The notes beneath the pieces were generated by a model. It was not told the origin of the DNA. It did no database searches and saw only the letters and a list, made by a program, of their open reading frames with translations. The position numbers and the translations under genes were made by a program. Shown piece by piece: positions 18,985-26,575 of a stretch of 37,669 nt of DNA. This DNA comes from Candidatus Omnitrophota bacterium (GTDB lineage Bacteria > Omnitrophota > Gorgyraeia > B26-G9): positions 1 through 37,669 of the forward strand of contig JAHITY010000053.1 in assembly GCA_018817165.1 (NCBI GenBank), given 5' to 3'. Within the stretch, counting starts at the first letter, position 1. The number at the start of each line of letters is the position of its first letter.

Positions 18985-19140
18985 ATGGACGATGACCTAT
19001 TTGATGAATTTTTAGAGTATGATGTGCTTATGGGGGGAGATATTATCAGCTGTCCGTATTGCTCAGAAGAAGTAGCCTGCAGTTTATTTTTCGAGGATCA
19101 GGCGCAATGTCCGAAATGCGGAAAACTGATTAAAAAATAA
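18985..19140 (+). CDS. Small zinc-ribbon protein (CPxC type)
   Basis: This 51-codon ORF begins with an acidic stretch (MDDDLFDEFLEYD) and has two Cys pairs, CPYC (23-26) and CPKC (42-45), about 16 residues apart: a classic zinc-ribbon arrangement similar to small Cys-rich CPxC/CPXCG proteins. It ends in basic residues. AGGTG lies 4 bases before the ATG and a promoter-like TTGCGC-17-TATAAT upstream. The function is unknown; such proteins are usually small metal-binding or nucleic-acid-binding adaptors. Confidence 0.75.
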   Translation: MDDDLFDEFLEYDVLMGGDIISCPYCSEEVACSLFFEDQAQCPKCGKLIKK

Positions 19141-19192
19141 GCAGGTAATATGCTTTAGCCTAAACAGCATAATCATCAATCGATATTTTAGC

Positions 19193-19212
19193 AAAACCAA
19201 GGCCTTGGTTTT
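19193..19212. promoter_or_regulatory. Perfect 20-base palindrome
   Basis: AAAACCAAGGCCTTGGTTTT is fully self-complementary with no spacer. Without a loop it is more like a protein-binding site than an RNA hairpin. No gene's promoter overlaps it, so its target is unclear. Confidence 0.5.
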
Positions 19213-19370
19213 AAGCAATCAAACAAGCCTTAAAGGGTGTAATTATTTTTTGCTTGTAATTTTACACTCAAGTTGTTGATTTCTTCCCCAGAATTAGCTA
19301 AAAGCATTCCAGTTAATTTTCAGTCGAAAAAAGTAGTTTGGCTGTATAAAAAATTAGATATTTTAGCGAT

Positions 19371-19390
19371 TTATCCTCAACTTATCCACA
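19371..19390 (+). promoter_or_regulatory. Two tandem DnaA boxes
   Basis: TTATCCTCA (19371-19379, 8 of 9) and TTATCCACA (19382-19390, 9 of 9) lie in the same direction, 11 bases apart, that is, about one helical turn. AT-rich sequence surrounds them. This spacing suits cooperative DnaA binding at an origin or a regulatory site. Confidence 0.45.
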
Positions 19391-19523
19391 AATTATTAAC
19401 AATCTTAAGGTTGGACAAGCGCGGAATATTAGAATATCAGGCGATAAGCAGCATAAATATTGTGATTAAGCCAATAAATTTTAAATAACTTAAAATTATT
19501 GCTTTATTGAGTTTTTAGTCTCA

Positions 19524-19532
19524 TGGTATAAT
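19524..19532 (+). promoter_or_regulatory. Extended -10 promoter of the three-gene export operon
   Basis: TGGTATAAT is a perfect -10 box with the TGn extension, 26 bases before the start of the 19558 gene. No good -35 is present. Confidence 0.5.
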
Positions 19533-19557
19533 CAGGCTTTAAAAGGATTTAATCGCT

Positions 19558-20841
19558 ATGAAAAATTGCTTTATCATGGTTTTTATTTGCTTAACTATTG
19601 CCTGGTTTGCCAGGAATAGTTTTGCCTTTAACGTGGATTTTGACGGTAACGGAGGTCAGGATTACGGTTCTGGTGGTAATGTGCCGATGCCGTCCGCGCC
19701 AACGCGTGTTGATTATCCAGCAAACTCAAATTCCAATTCACCGCGGTCTAATACTCCGGTTCAAGCCGCTCCGCGGGTTCCTAAACCACCTTCAACTGAA
19801 AAAGTTGTTTCAGATACAATTACTCTGGGCATTATGGAAATGATGATCAGTGAAATATTCGCTCCACCTGCTCCGACCGGACCTTCACCGGAAGAGCTGC
19901 AGCGAATCGAAGCCGAAAGACTCCAGATCGAAGAGGCAAAACGTCAGGAATTTCTCCGGAATAATCATCAGCTTCGCGGAATGCTTAAAGGCTCTGGTTA
20001 TACAGCGGAAGCTTCCAGCAGCAGTCAAACAGGGGGGCTGCAATTAAAAACCATGCCCGATACTTCTTCAAGTGGAGCTCATCGAGATTTTTTTGGACAG
20101 CCTGGGGCTCAAGTCAAAAGCGTAGAATTACTGCGCAATGCCGGTCCAATGGAAAATGATTTTAGCGAAATCCGGCAGCAGCAGAATCAGATGGATGAGT
20201 TATTAGCTAAACCGCAATTAAGCCAGGCCGAGCAATCAGAGTTAAATGCTTTGCAGCTAAAGCGCAATAACTTGTGGCAAAAAGCCGCTAGTAATCAGGA
20301 TTTAACGCAGGAAGAAAGAGAACGTTTGCAGTTAAAAATGCGCATAGTCTTGCCCCAACTCGGCGATCATCCGATGGTCGATGAGCGCGCTTTAGTGGAA
20401 AAAGAACGCTGGACTGATCCTTGTCTGGATGTGGTTATGGCCGCAGCCAAGGGCGGGGCGACCAGCTTGGGCGTGTCGGGCCTAGAAGAAGGCGGTAAAA
20501 TGTTTTTGGGTAAAGCTCCGGGTTTTGATGAGCTTTTGACTGTGGGGAAATTAGGCACGGAAACGCCAAAGAATACAGCGGAAAAAACCATGGCGGTAAT
20601 TGATTATGGTTTAACTAAAGCGCCATCTTGGGCAATGCTTGCTGACGCAGCAGTCAATACTGTGGGGGCGGGAACACGTCAGGCGATTATCCGTTACTGG
20701 GCGGACAAAGACAGCAGTAATCGATATGATCCTACACCAATGAAAACCGCTAAAGCTAAATGGAATGACTGGTGCGCAAATCAAAATGATTGGACCAGGG
20801 CAGCGCTTAATCGCGTGGGTGCCGGAGAACTTAATAAATGA
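19558..20841 (+). CDS. Exported protein with low-complexity linker, function unknown
   Basis: The 427-aa product has a signal peptide (1-23, ending SFA), a Gly/Asn/Pro/Ser-rich segment (about 25-85), a charged coiled-coil-like stretch (about 105-140 and 215-265) and a more globular Ala/Gly-rich C-terminal part (about 290-427) with a hydrophobic stretch SWAMLADAAVNTVGAGT. I recognise no family. It is first of three genes: it overlaps the next by 4 bases (ATGA, 20838-20841), so both are translated together. AAAAGGA lies upstream of the ATG. The layout, disordered linker plus C-terminal domain, fits a surface or secreted protein, but no more can be said. Confidence 0.8.
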   Translation: MKNCFIMVFICLTIAWFARNSFAFNVDFDGNGGQDYGSGGNVPMPSAPTRVDYPANSNSNSPRSNTPVQAAPRVPKPPSTEKVVSDTITLGIMEMMISEIFAPPAPTGPSPEELQRIEAERLQIEEAKRQEFLRNNHQLRGMLKGSGYTAEASSSSQTGGLQLKTMPDTSSSGAHRDFFGQPGAQVKSVELLRNAGPMENDFSEIRQQQNQMDELLAKPQLSQAEQSELNALQLKRNNLWQKAASNQDLTQEERERLQLKMRIVLPQLGDHPMVDERALVEKERWTDPCLDVVMAAAKGGATSLGVSGLEEGGKMFLGKAPGFDELLTVGKLGTETPKNTAEKTMAVIDYGLTKAPSWAMLADAAVNTVGAGTRQAIIRYWADKDSSNRYDPTPMKTAKAKWNDWCANQNDWTRAALNRVGAGELNK

Positions 20842-21728
20842 AAATAATCTGTTTAATTTTTACTTTATTAATAATCATCCCTGCGGCTGGGGCGGATGAA
20901 TTTGTTATGCCCAAAAGCCTGAGAATGGCTTTGCCTCTTGATGGATCAGTTAAGATCGAGTGGATCGCGCCGCCTTTGGCGGAAAGTCAGGTTAAAAAAG
21001 CTAATCTTCAGCAGCAACGTTTTCATTTGGACAGCCATGGCGCGGCCTGGGTTTGTTATAATCAGAAATACCTTGCGGATTTTTCTTCAGGTTTTAGTTT
21101 TTCACTCAAACAGTCGATTCGGGATTTTGTTTTTCTCACAGATAATGCACTGTTTTTGCTTACTGACAAAAGTTTAGGTACGGTTGCTCCGTTTAGCCAA
21201 GATAAGCTTAATAATAAGGAAATTCCGGAATTATTATTTCAGCCAATATGCGGTTTGCCGATAATTCCAGTTGGTTTAATTGCTAATGATCAGGATAAGC
21301 TTTTTATTTTTGGCTTTGATTCTCAAATCCGTGAATACGCGGTTTATGAATTGTTGTCAGATTTTTCCTCTTGGCGCAAAATATTTGTCTCTAGTCAAAG
21401 AATATTAGCGGCAGTCGCAGACAATGATATAGTTTATATTGCCAGCGGCAGAATGGTTTTTCAAGTGCCGCTTAAGGCTGATCAGGCGGAAAAGATTGTT
21501 TTTTCGCATCCTTTGGAAATGATCACTGCTTTAACGCAGATTAAAGGTGTAGGTATTTTTTATGCTACTGCCAGCGGGGTAGGCTTGGTCAATGGCCAGG
21601 GCAGTTTAGAATTTATGAAAAGCCAGCAGCCGCAGATCGTGGCATGGCAAGATCAATTATATATATTTTTCCCGGAAAGTTTAGGAATTTTGCGGCTAAC
21701 TAATCCCAACCGATTGACCAGTAAATAA
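20838..21728 (+). CDS. Exported protein, possibly beta-propeller-like, function unknown
   Basis: The 296-aa product has a signal peptide (1-19, ending AGA) and a beta-rich body in which short hydrophobic strands alternate with turns (FVFLTDNALFLLTDKSLG, KLFIFGFDSQIREYAVYEL, IVYIASGRMVFQVPL, IFYATASGVGLVNGQG, LYIFFPESLGILRL), roughly every 45-50 residues. This pattern recalls a beta propeller, but the motif is weak. It overlaps the upstream gene by 4 bases and precedes the ankyrin lipoprotein by 18 bases, so the three should be co-expressed and may form one envelope complex. Confidence 0.78.
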   Translation: MKIICLIFTLLIIIPAAGADEFVMPKSLRMALPLDGSVKIEWIAPPLAESQVKKANLQQQRFHLDSHGAAWVCYNQKYLADFSSGFSFSLKQSIRDFVFLTDNALFLLTDKSLGTVAPFSQDKLNNKEIPELLFQPICGLPIIPVGLIANDQDKLFIFGFDSQIREYAVYELLSDFSSWRKIFVSSQRILAAVADNDIVYIASGRMVFQVPLKADQAEKIVFSHPLEMITALTQIKGVGIFYATASGVGLVNGQGSLEFMKSQQPQIVAWQDQLYIFFPESLGILRLTNPNRLTSK

Positions 21729-21746
21729 TAAAACAAAGGAGCGCTA

Positions 21747-23474
21747 ATGGATGCAAAGCATTTTGTAAGGGTATTTTTATTAAGCTTATTTTCTTGCGGC
21801 TTGATTGGCTGCGCGACAATCGGCGCACCGGTTTATGATGCCGCGGGGACGAATAATCCAGCTTTAGTGCGCCAGCTGATTAATCAAGGACAGGATGTTA
21901 ATGCGACTAATCAATTTTTTTTAACTCCTTTACACATGGCCGCAATCAATGGCAATGAGGAAATCACCCGGATGCTTCTTGAACAGGGAGCAATGGTAGA
22001 TGGGAAGATCCATTCAGCTTATTGTCCTTTAACCCCATTGATGCAGTGTTGTTATCAGAGCGGAAATCCCGGAGTTGTCCGCTTACTGGTTAATTACCGA
22101 GCAAATGTAAACGCAATTAATCCTTCAAACCAGTTTACGCCATTGATCTATGCCGCGGCTTATGGGCACTTGGAAGCAGTTAAAATTCTTTTGGAAGCCA
22201 ACGCGGATATAAATGCTCGGGATAATAAGGGGAAAACCGCTACTGATTATGCGCAGCAGTATAAAAGAACCGAAGTTCTAGCGCTTTTACGTAAATTTGG
22301 AGCAACGGTTGCTTACACTGGTATTCCCAAACAAGATTTATTGATGGCGGCTGTTAGCGGAGACAGAGAAAAAATTCTTAGTTTGCTGGAACAGGGGGCA
22401 GATCCCAACCTTAAAGATAAAGACGGGAAAACTTTATTGATGTATGCCCAAGAAAATAACTGGCTGGATATTGCTGATTTGCTGCTAAAAAAAGGCGCTA
22501 ACCCAGATGTTCGCGACAAAGATAATTTTACGGCTCAGATGCTGGCAGCGATTGATAATAAAACTCAGATGCTCAAAGTGTTTGCCGATAATCAGGTAAA
22601 AATACCTTATTCCGGCAAGCCAAAGGAAGATTTACTGCTGGCGATTTTGTTTGCCGATTATCCTAAAGCCCAAACTCTGATAAATCAAGGAGCGGATGTA
22701 AATTCCTGCTATCGGTTTAATTCTCCTTTACTGAATTACGCGCTTACGCGTAATGATTTAGCAGCAGTAAAATTACTCTTGGATAATAAAGCTAATCCCA
22801 ATAAATTTAATGATTATGGCATAAGCCCGCTGTGGGTTACCACCGGAGATAAGGATTTATTAATAATGCTGAAGCTGTTTGTCGAAAAAGGCGCGGATAC
22901 AAATATGGTGAATAATTGGGGAGTAAATCCCTTGATGAATGCTTTGATCGCCAAAAATTTAGAAGCAGCGCGTTATCTTTTAGATAAACCGACGGATGTT
23001 AATGCTTGTCAAAAAAAAGGATTTACGGTTTTGCAGTACGCGATTCTTACCGGAGATCTGGAAATTGTCCAAAAACTGCTGGATAAAGGAGCGCAGGCAG
23101 ATCCCCTCTGCGTAGTTTTGGCAGAAGGCAGAAATGTAAATTATAAAAATATTAATTATCCGGAAATCGCGGCTTTGTTCAAGACCGATGTTCTGCGCAG
23201 GCAAATGTTGCGTGCTCAAGCGGCTGTGGAAACCGCCCAATCTCAGGATGATTATGCCAAAGCAATTTATCAGTATAATTTAGCCATGGATGTGGACCCG
23301 AATTTTTCGGAGATTTATTACAATCTGGGGATGATTCAGGATAAAACCGGGGACTATGCTTCAGCGATTTCTAATCTGCGCAAATATTTAGAGCTTGCGC
23401 CTTCAGCGCCGGATACGCAGACAGTGCAGGATATGATTTATAAAATAGAATACAAGCGGGATGCGGGAAAATAA
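21747..23474 (+). CDS. Ankyrin-repeat lipoprotein with C-terminal TPR
   Basis: The 575-aa product starts with a lipoprotein signal whose lipobox LIGC places lipidated Cys22. About ten ankyrin repeats fill residues 30-480 (for example TPLHMAAINGNEEITRMLLEQGA, TPLIYAAAYGHLEAVKILLEANADINARD), and a tetratricopeptide unit near 500-550 (YAKAIYQYNLAMDVDPNFSEIYYNLG) completes it. Such solenoids bind proteins. It is probably anchored in the outer or inner membrane facing the periplasm. An AAAGGAG site precedes the ATG. It is last in the operon and is followed by a strong terminator. It may scaffold the two exported proteins encoded before it. Confidence 0.88.
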   Translation: MDAKHFVRVFLLSLFSCGLIGCATIGAPVYDAAGTNNPALVRQLINQGQDVNATNQFFLTPLHMAAINGNEEITRMLLEQGAMVDGKIHSAYCPLTPLMQCCYQSGNPGVVRLLVNYRANVNAINPSNQFTPLIYAAAYGHLEAVKILLEANADINARDNKGKTATDYAQQYKRTEVLALLRKFGATVAYTGIPKQDLLMAAVSGDREKILSLLEQGADPNLKDKDGKTLLMYAQENNWLDIADLLLKKGANPDVRDKDNFTAQMLAAIDNKTQMLKVFADNQVKIPYSGKPKEDLLLAILFADYPKAQTLINQGADVNSCYRFNSPLLNYALTRNDLAAVKLLLDNKANPNKFNDYGISPLWVTTGDKDLLIMLKLFVEKGADTNMVNNWGVNPLMNALIAKNLEAARYLLDKPTDVNACQKKGFTVLQYAILTGDLEIVQKLLDKGAQADPLCVVLAEGRNVNYKNINYPEIAALFKTDVLRRQMLRAQAAVETAQSQDDYAKAIYQYNLAMDVDPNFSEIYYNLGMIQDKTGDYASAISNLRKYLELAPSAPDTQTVQDMIYKIEYKRDAGK

Positions 23475-23489
23475 AAAATAGGCAAATAA

Positions 23490-23543
23490 AAAACCCCTAA
23501 TGCGTGGTATGAGAAATGCCGCGACATTAGGGGTTTTATTTTT
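23490..23543 (+). terminator. Strong intrinsic terminator
   Basis: AAAACCCCTAATG pairs perfectly with CATTAGGGGTTTT (13 bp). An inner stem CGTGGTAT/ATGCCGCG with two G-U pairs extends it, and TTTTATTTTT follows. It ends the ankyrin lipoprotein operon. Confidence 0.9.
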
Positions 23544-23602
23544 AGCGGATAAATAACAGCTTACTCTATGAGGAGGATGGTTTAGGGGTTAAAGGGTAGT
23601 TA

Positions 23603-23631
23603 TTGCATTCTATATTAGGCTGGATTATAAT
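23603..23631 (+). promoter_or_regulatory. Promoter of the histidine kinase gene
   Basis: TTGCAT (23603-23608), 17 bases and a perfect TATAAT (23626-23631). The -35 is poor (3 of 6) but the spacing is ideal, and it lies directly downstream of a strong terminator. Confidence 0.5.
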
Positions 23632-23684
23632 ACAGTCGGAGATAAACACACACAAGTAAATTTTACTGCAAAGGAGCAACTCTT

Positions 23685-23705
23685 ATGCAGGATACTTATT
23701 CTTGA
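23685..23705 (+). CDS. Six-codon leader ORF (MQDTYS)
   Basis: AAGGAG with an 8-base spacer precedes ATG CAG GAT ACT TAT TCT TGA, a better ribosome-binding site than that of the kinase gene 13 bases further on. It could be a leader peptide that couples or tunes kinase translation. The product itself is unlikely to have a function. Confidence 0.35.
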   Translation: MQDTYS

Positions 23706-23718
23706 GGCTGGGTAATCA

Positions 23719-24771
23719 ATGAAAATATTAAAAAGTTTTTTATTTTTTAATAATGGGTTTTTACAATCATTGCTTTTGACAATGGTTATTTTCTATCTGG
23801 ATTATATCACCGGAGCTTATTTAGGATTAGCTTTGCTTTATGTCGGAGCGGTTGTTTTTAGTACTTGGAGCGGAGGTTTGAGCAATGGCATGATAATCGC
23901 TTTTATCAGCGCGGCTTGTTGGTTGACTGCCGATTTGATGGGGGGATTGAGGTATCCGAGTATTTTATTTCCGCTTTGGAATGCCGGGATTCGATTGTTC
24001 ATTTTTGGGCTGATTGCTTATTTTATCTGGAAAGTGGAAACAGCCAAAAAGTTACGCAAAGAATTTTTAAATTTTGTAGTTCATGATTTGCGGAATCCTT
24101 TGTTTTCAGTTGTGTTGATTGGAGAGAATATGCGCAAGCATCCTGTTTATGCCGCTGATCCTGACCTGAAAGAACAGGTTGAGGATACATTATTGATAAC
24201 CAAGCAAATGACATCTTTAGTTGAATCAATTTTAGATTTATCGGCGCTTGAAAATAAAGCCGTTATAATTCAATATTCTGATTTTGAAGTTAAAAATTTA
24301 GTTCAAGCCGCTGTGCAGCAAGTGTCAGTGTTTGCGGCAAAGTCAAAAATAATCCTAAAAACGCAGATTGCTCCCGAAATATCGACTATAAATACTGATT
24401 ATAATATGGTGTCTCGGGTATTGGTAAATTTGCTGGTAAACGCAATTAAGGCTAGCCCGCAAGCCGGGACAGTGACTGTTTGTGTGGAAATGGCCGGAAA
24501 AGATAATTTGGTTTTTAGTGTGGCTGATCAAGGCGCGGGGATTCCTCCACGGATTGCTAATATAATATTTAATCAATTTGTGACGACCCGGGCAAGGGGA
24601 GTGGGTATGTGCCGCGGTTTTGGTTTAGGGTTGACATTCTGCAAGCTGGCTGTGGAAAAATTAGGCGGCCGGATTTATGTATCTACCCGCCAAGAAAAAG
24701 GGGCAAAGTTTAGCTTTATTTTGAGCTTGAACCCAAAAGCCAAAGTGTTACACAAAGATCAATTTAGTTGA
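23719..24771 (+). CDS. Membrane-bound sensor histidine kinase (orphan)
   Basis: The 350-aa product has about four hydrophobic segments in residues 15-105 and no visible PAS or periplasmic sensor domain, so sensing is likely within the membrane. The HisKA helix has the H-box FVVHDLRNPL with phospho-acceptor His122. The ATPase domain shows the N box (LLVNAIKASP), G1 (VADQGAGIPP) and G2 (GFGLGLTF), so it should be active. No response regulator gene lies within the window on either side; a PilZ protein follows 80 bases later. The cognate partner must be elsewhere. Confidence 0.9.
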   Translation: MKILKSFLFFNNGFLQSLLLTMVIFYLDYITGAYLGLALLYVGAVVFSTWSGGLSNGMIIAFISAACWLTADLMGGLRYPSILFPLWNAGIRLFIFGLIAYFIWKVETAKKLRKEFLNFVVHDLRNPLFSVVLIGENMRKHPVYAADPDLKEQVEDTLLITKQMTSLVESILDLSALENKAVIIQYSDFEVKNLVQAAVQQVSVFAAKSKIILKTQIAPEISTINTDYNMVSRVLVNLLVNAIKASPQAGTVTVCVEMAGKDNLVFSVADQGAGIPPRIANIIFNQFVTTRARGVGMCRGFGLGLTFCKLAVEKLGGRIYVSTRQEKGAKFSFILSLNPKAKVLHKDQFS

Positions 24772-24851
24772 TGATTGTAAAAACAAACGGAATAAGTTGT
24801 TTAGTTTTTCTGATATAAGGTAAGTGCTCAAATAAACCCAAGGAGAGGATT

Positions 24852-25181
24852 ATGCAGGAAAGACGTTCATCTCGCCGATACGCGGTAGTTTTAGAAGCAA
24901 AAGCAATTATTTTAGGAACAGAGCAGGTGTATGAAGGCAAAGTGACTGATATTAGTTTTTCCGGAGTGCGCTTTGTTTGCAGTGAAAAAATTGAAAAAGA
25001 TCAGCAATTAGAGCTGACTTTGGTCATAGAAGAGCAGGAGGTTACGCTCAAAGCGGTAGTTGTTTGGGCAGAGCATTTGGAACCATTAGCGGGCATTCAG
25101 CATGGAATGAAAGTTGTTGGAGTGGCTTTTGTGGGGGATTGCAAACAATTAGAGAAATTTTTTCAAAAGATTCAGGGATAA
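24852..25181 (+). CDS. PilZ-domain c-di-GMP receptor
   Basis: The 109-aa single-domain protein has the two PilZ signatures: the arginine cluster ERRSSRR (RxxxR at 4-8 and 5-9) and DISFSG (D33-x-S35-x-x-G38), which together bind cyclic di-GMP. With nothing else attached, it probably works by contacting another protein or the envelope machinery. AAGGAGAGGATT precedes the ATG. It runs 1 base from the next gene (arsC-like), so the two are co-transcribed. Confidence 0.9.
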   Translation: MQERRSSRRYAVVLEAKAIILGTEQVYEGKVTDISFSGVRFVCSEKIEKDQQLELTLVIEEQEVTLKAVVVWAEHLEPLAGIQHGMKVVGVAFVGDCKQLEKFFQKIQG

Positions 25182-25182
25182 G

Positions 25183-25611
25183 ATGAACAAGCAAAATATT
25201 TTATTTCTCTGTACCGGCAATTCTTGCCGCAGCCAGATGGCTGAAGGCTGGGCAAAGCAGCTTAAAGCCGATCAAATCCAGGCATATTCCGCGGGCATTG
25301 AAATTCATGGCTTAAATCCTTACGCAGTGCAAGTCATGCGGGAAGTCGGGATTGATATATCCGGGCAGACAAGCAAGCTGGCGAAAGATTTAAGCAATAT
25401 AGCTTTTGATTGTGTGGTCACTGTGTGTGGACATGCGCAGGAAACTTGTCCGATTTTTCCTGGAGTGCCGAAAGTTGTGCATGTTGGCTTTGAAGATCCG
25501 CCCAAGCTGGCAAAAGAGGCTAAGAGCGAAGCGGAAAAGTTAGGGCATTATCGCCGAGTGCGTGATCAAATTCGGGATTTTGTGAATAAGATGCCGGAAA
25601 ATTTAGGATAA
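25183..25611 (+). CDS. arsC: Arsenate reductase, thioredoxin-coupled (LMW-phosphatase type)
   Basis: The 142-aa product matches the Gram-positive-type ArsC: the anion-binding loop CTGNSCR with Cys10 and Arg16, and the redox pair Cys82 and Cys89 in [10 protein letters not shown], the same numbering as in the well-studied pI258 enzyme. It reduces arsenate to arsenite using thioredoxin. A low-molecular-weight tyrosine phosphatase is excluded by the presence of the two extra cysteines. No arsenite exporter (arsB or acr3) is seen, so any pump is encoded elsewhere. It is co-transcribed with the PilZ gene and ends at a shared terminator. Confidence 0.9.
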   Translation: MNKQNILFLCTGNSCRSQMAEGWAKQLKADQIQAYSAGIEIHGLNPYAVQVMREVGIDISGQTSKLAKDLSNIAFDCVVTVCGHAQETCPIFPGVPKVVHVGFEDPPKLAKEAKSEAEKLGHYRRVRDQIRDFVNKMPENLG

Positions 25612-25638
25612 GCAAAAACTGCTTAGGGAAATTAACAA

Positions 25639-25677
25639 AAAAGTCCGAAACAGGAGTAGATAATGTTTCGGACTTTT
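25639..25677. terminator. Bidirectional terminator between arsC and the Cys-rich gene
   Basis: AAAAGTCCGAAACA (25639-25652) and TGTTTCGGACTTTT (25664-25677) form a perfect 14-bp stem with an 11-base loop. A-rich and T-rich flanks serve both strands. Confidence 0.85.
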
Positions 25678-25737
25678 CACAAGAAACTAATAATTAGTCA
25701 AACAGATCGCTTTATTCCCGGGCTGAGATTTAATTGC

Positions 25738-25959
25738 TTATTTTTTGCCGCTTATAATTTTTTTCACGCGCTCAGCTTGATTTGGATATAGATCCGCGGG
25801 AACTTTGTCTCGGCCCAGGGTTGTGGCTATGACATAACGGGCACATTTTGAATTATCTCCTATGCAATAGCGTTTCTTATACATTCCCGCGGTTCCTGGT
25901 GCCGCGGCCATCTTGTCATTAAAAAATAAACATCCCCCAAGCAGTGCACAATTTCCCAT
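25738..25959 (-). CDS. Small four-cysteine protein, possible metal or Fe-S binder
   Basis: The 73-aa product has Cys at 4, 10, 32 and 39 (GNC...GGCLFFND...RYCIGDNSKCARY) and ends in a basic helix. I recognise it as a widespread small family with FFNDKM and RYC.GD...CARY blocks, but its function is unknown to me; the four cysteines suggest a metal or iron-sulfur site. AAAGGGGGAA lies 6 bases before the ATG. It is 56 bases downstream of the ArsR gene on the same strand and most likely under its control. Confidence 0.75.
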   Translation of the reverse strand: MGNCALLGGCLFFNDKMAAAPGTAGMYKKRYCIGDNSKCARYVIATTLGRDKVPADLYPNQAERVKKIISGKK

Positions 25960-26015
25960 GATTATTCCCCCTTTTTAGGTTAGTACCGCGTTAATAGTTA
26001 ATTGATTACAAAAAT

Positions 26016-26297
26016 TTATAATGCGTTTGCCTTGATCATATTGATGATTTTAATTGCAATAGGATCAATAACCTTGTAGCAGATATTATTCCCTTTGCGG
26101 ATCGATTGAACAATCCTTGCCATTTTTAATACTTTAAGATGCTGTGAAATTGTTGATTGTGAAACGCCGATATTTTCTTGCATGGTTTTTACATTACAGC
26201 CATTTTCTTTTAACCCGACCAGAATTTTGAGGCGGACAGGAGAGCCGAGTAATTTAAACAGTTCAACGTTTTGATTAAATTTCAGACTATTGGTCAT
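26016..26297 (-). CDS. ArsR/SmtB-family transcriptional repressor
   Basis: The 93-aa winged-helix protein has the ArsR core: KLLGSPVRLKIL, then the recognition helix VSQSTISQHLKVLK and the wing RKGNNICYKV. It has Cys34 (NGCNVKTM) and Cys73 but not the CVC metal site typical of arsenite sensors, so the inducer is not evident. GGAGGGCATCG precedes the ATG. A 24-base palindrome directly upstream (26324-26347) is the likely operator. It is the first gene of a two-gene minus-strand operon. Confidence 0.9.
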   Translation of the reverse strand: MTNSLKFNQNVELFKLLGSPVRLKILVGLKENGCNVKTMQENIGVSQSTISQHLKVLKMARIVQSIRKGNNICYKVIDPIAIKIINMIKANAL

Positions 26298-26323
26298 CGA
26301 TGCCCTCCAGAGTTAATTAGCAT

Positions 26324-26347
26324 ATTAGAATATTAGCATATTCTAAT
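26324..26347 (-). promoter_or_regulatory. Likely ArsR operator
   Basis: ATTAGAATAT-TAGC-ATATTCTAAT is a perfect 10+10 palindrome with a 4-base centre, 26 bases upstream of the arsR start codon. ArsR proteins bind AT-rich palindromes of this sort to repress themselves. Confidence 0.7.
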
Positions 26348-26436
26348 TATCTAATATAACTATACCATAAAGTTTTATTTTTTGCAAATCCGGTAGAACC
26401 ATCTCGGCGAAATCCAGATAATCGAGCGCTGGATTA

Positions 26437-26452
26437 GGTCAGTGTACTGGCC
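26437..26452. repeat. Short palindrome between arsR and marR
   Basis: GGTCAGTGTACTGGCC is nearly self-complementary (7 pairs including one G-U) with a two-base centre and is followed by CCCTAG. A neighbouring ATCCAG...CTGGAT pair flanks 26412-26434. It may be a leftover insertion-sequence end; no transposase is seen. Confidence 0.3.
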
Positions 26453-26504
26453 CCCTAGTCTTTTGCAAGAAGATAGTTTGTTTGTTGATTCCTGCTTTCA
26501 GGTC

Positions 26505-26533
26505 TTGACAAGGAGATTGTTATGTGTTATACT
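26505..26533 (+). promoter_or_regulatory. Promoter of the marR-aas operon
   Basis: A perfect TTGACA (26505-26510), 17 bases and TATACT (26528-26533, 5 of 6). This is the best promoter in the window. The -10 overlaps the palindrome that is the likely MarR operator. Confidence 0.8.
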
Positions 26534-26552
26534 GTTAATAGGTTCACAGTAT
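26529..26552 (+). promoter_or_regulatory. Likely MarR operator
   Basis: ATACTGT...ACAGTAT (7-bp arms; 9 of 10 pairs when the inner AA/TT are counted) is a 24-base inverted repeat that overlaps the -10 box. MarR dimers bind sites of about this size, so binding would block transcription of their own operon. Confidence 0.6.
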
Positions 26553-26575
26553 CATTATGAATAAAGGAGGAAGCC

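Larger units (their letters stand above)
19141..19557. other. Gene-poor region with palindrome and DnaA boxes
   Basis: The 417 bases hold a perfect 20-base palindrome (19193-19212), an imperfect inverted repeat GTGTAATTA...TAATTTTACAC (about 19236-19266), two tandem DnaA-box-like sites (19371-19390) and an extended -10 promoter at the right end. An open frame from TTG 19273 (71 codons) has no ribosome-binding site or recognisable content. Confidence 0.5.

Noticed and set aside
19273-19488. 71-codon open frame from TTG
   Set aside because: No ribosome-binding site, TTG start and no recognisable domain. It overlaps the DnaA boxes in AT-rich sequence, where frames of this size are common by chance.
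26401-26460. Insertion-sequence end
   Set aside because: The GGTCAGTGTACTGGCC palindrome recalls IS ends, but no transposase, partner repeat or target duplication was found. It is kept only as a short repeat.
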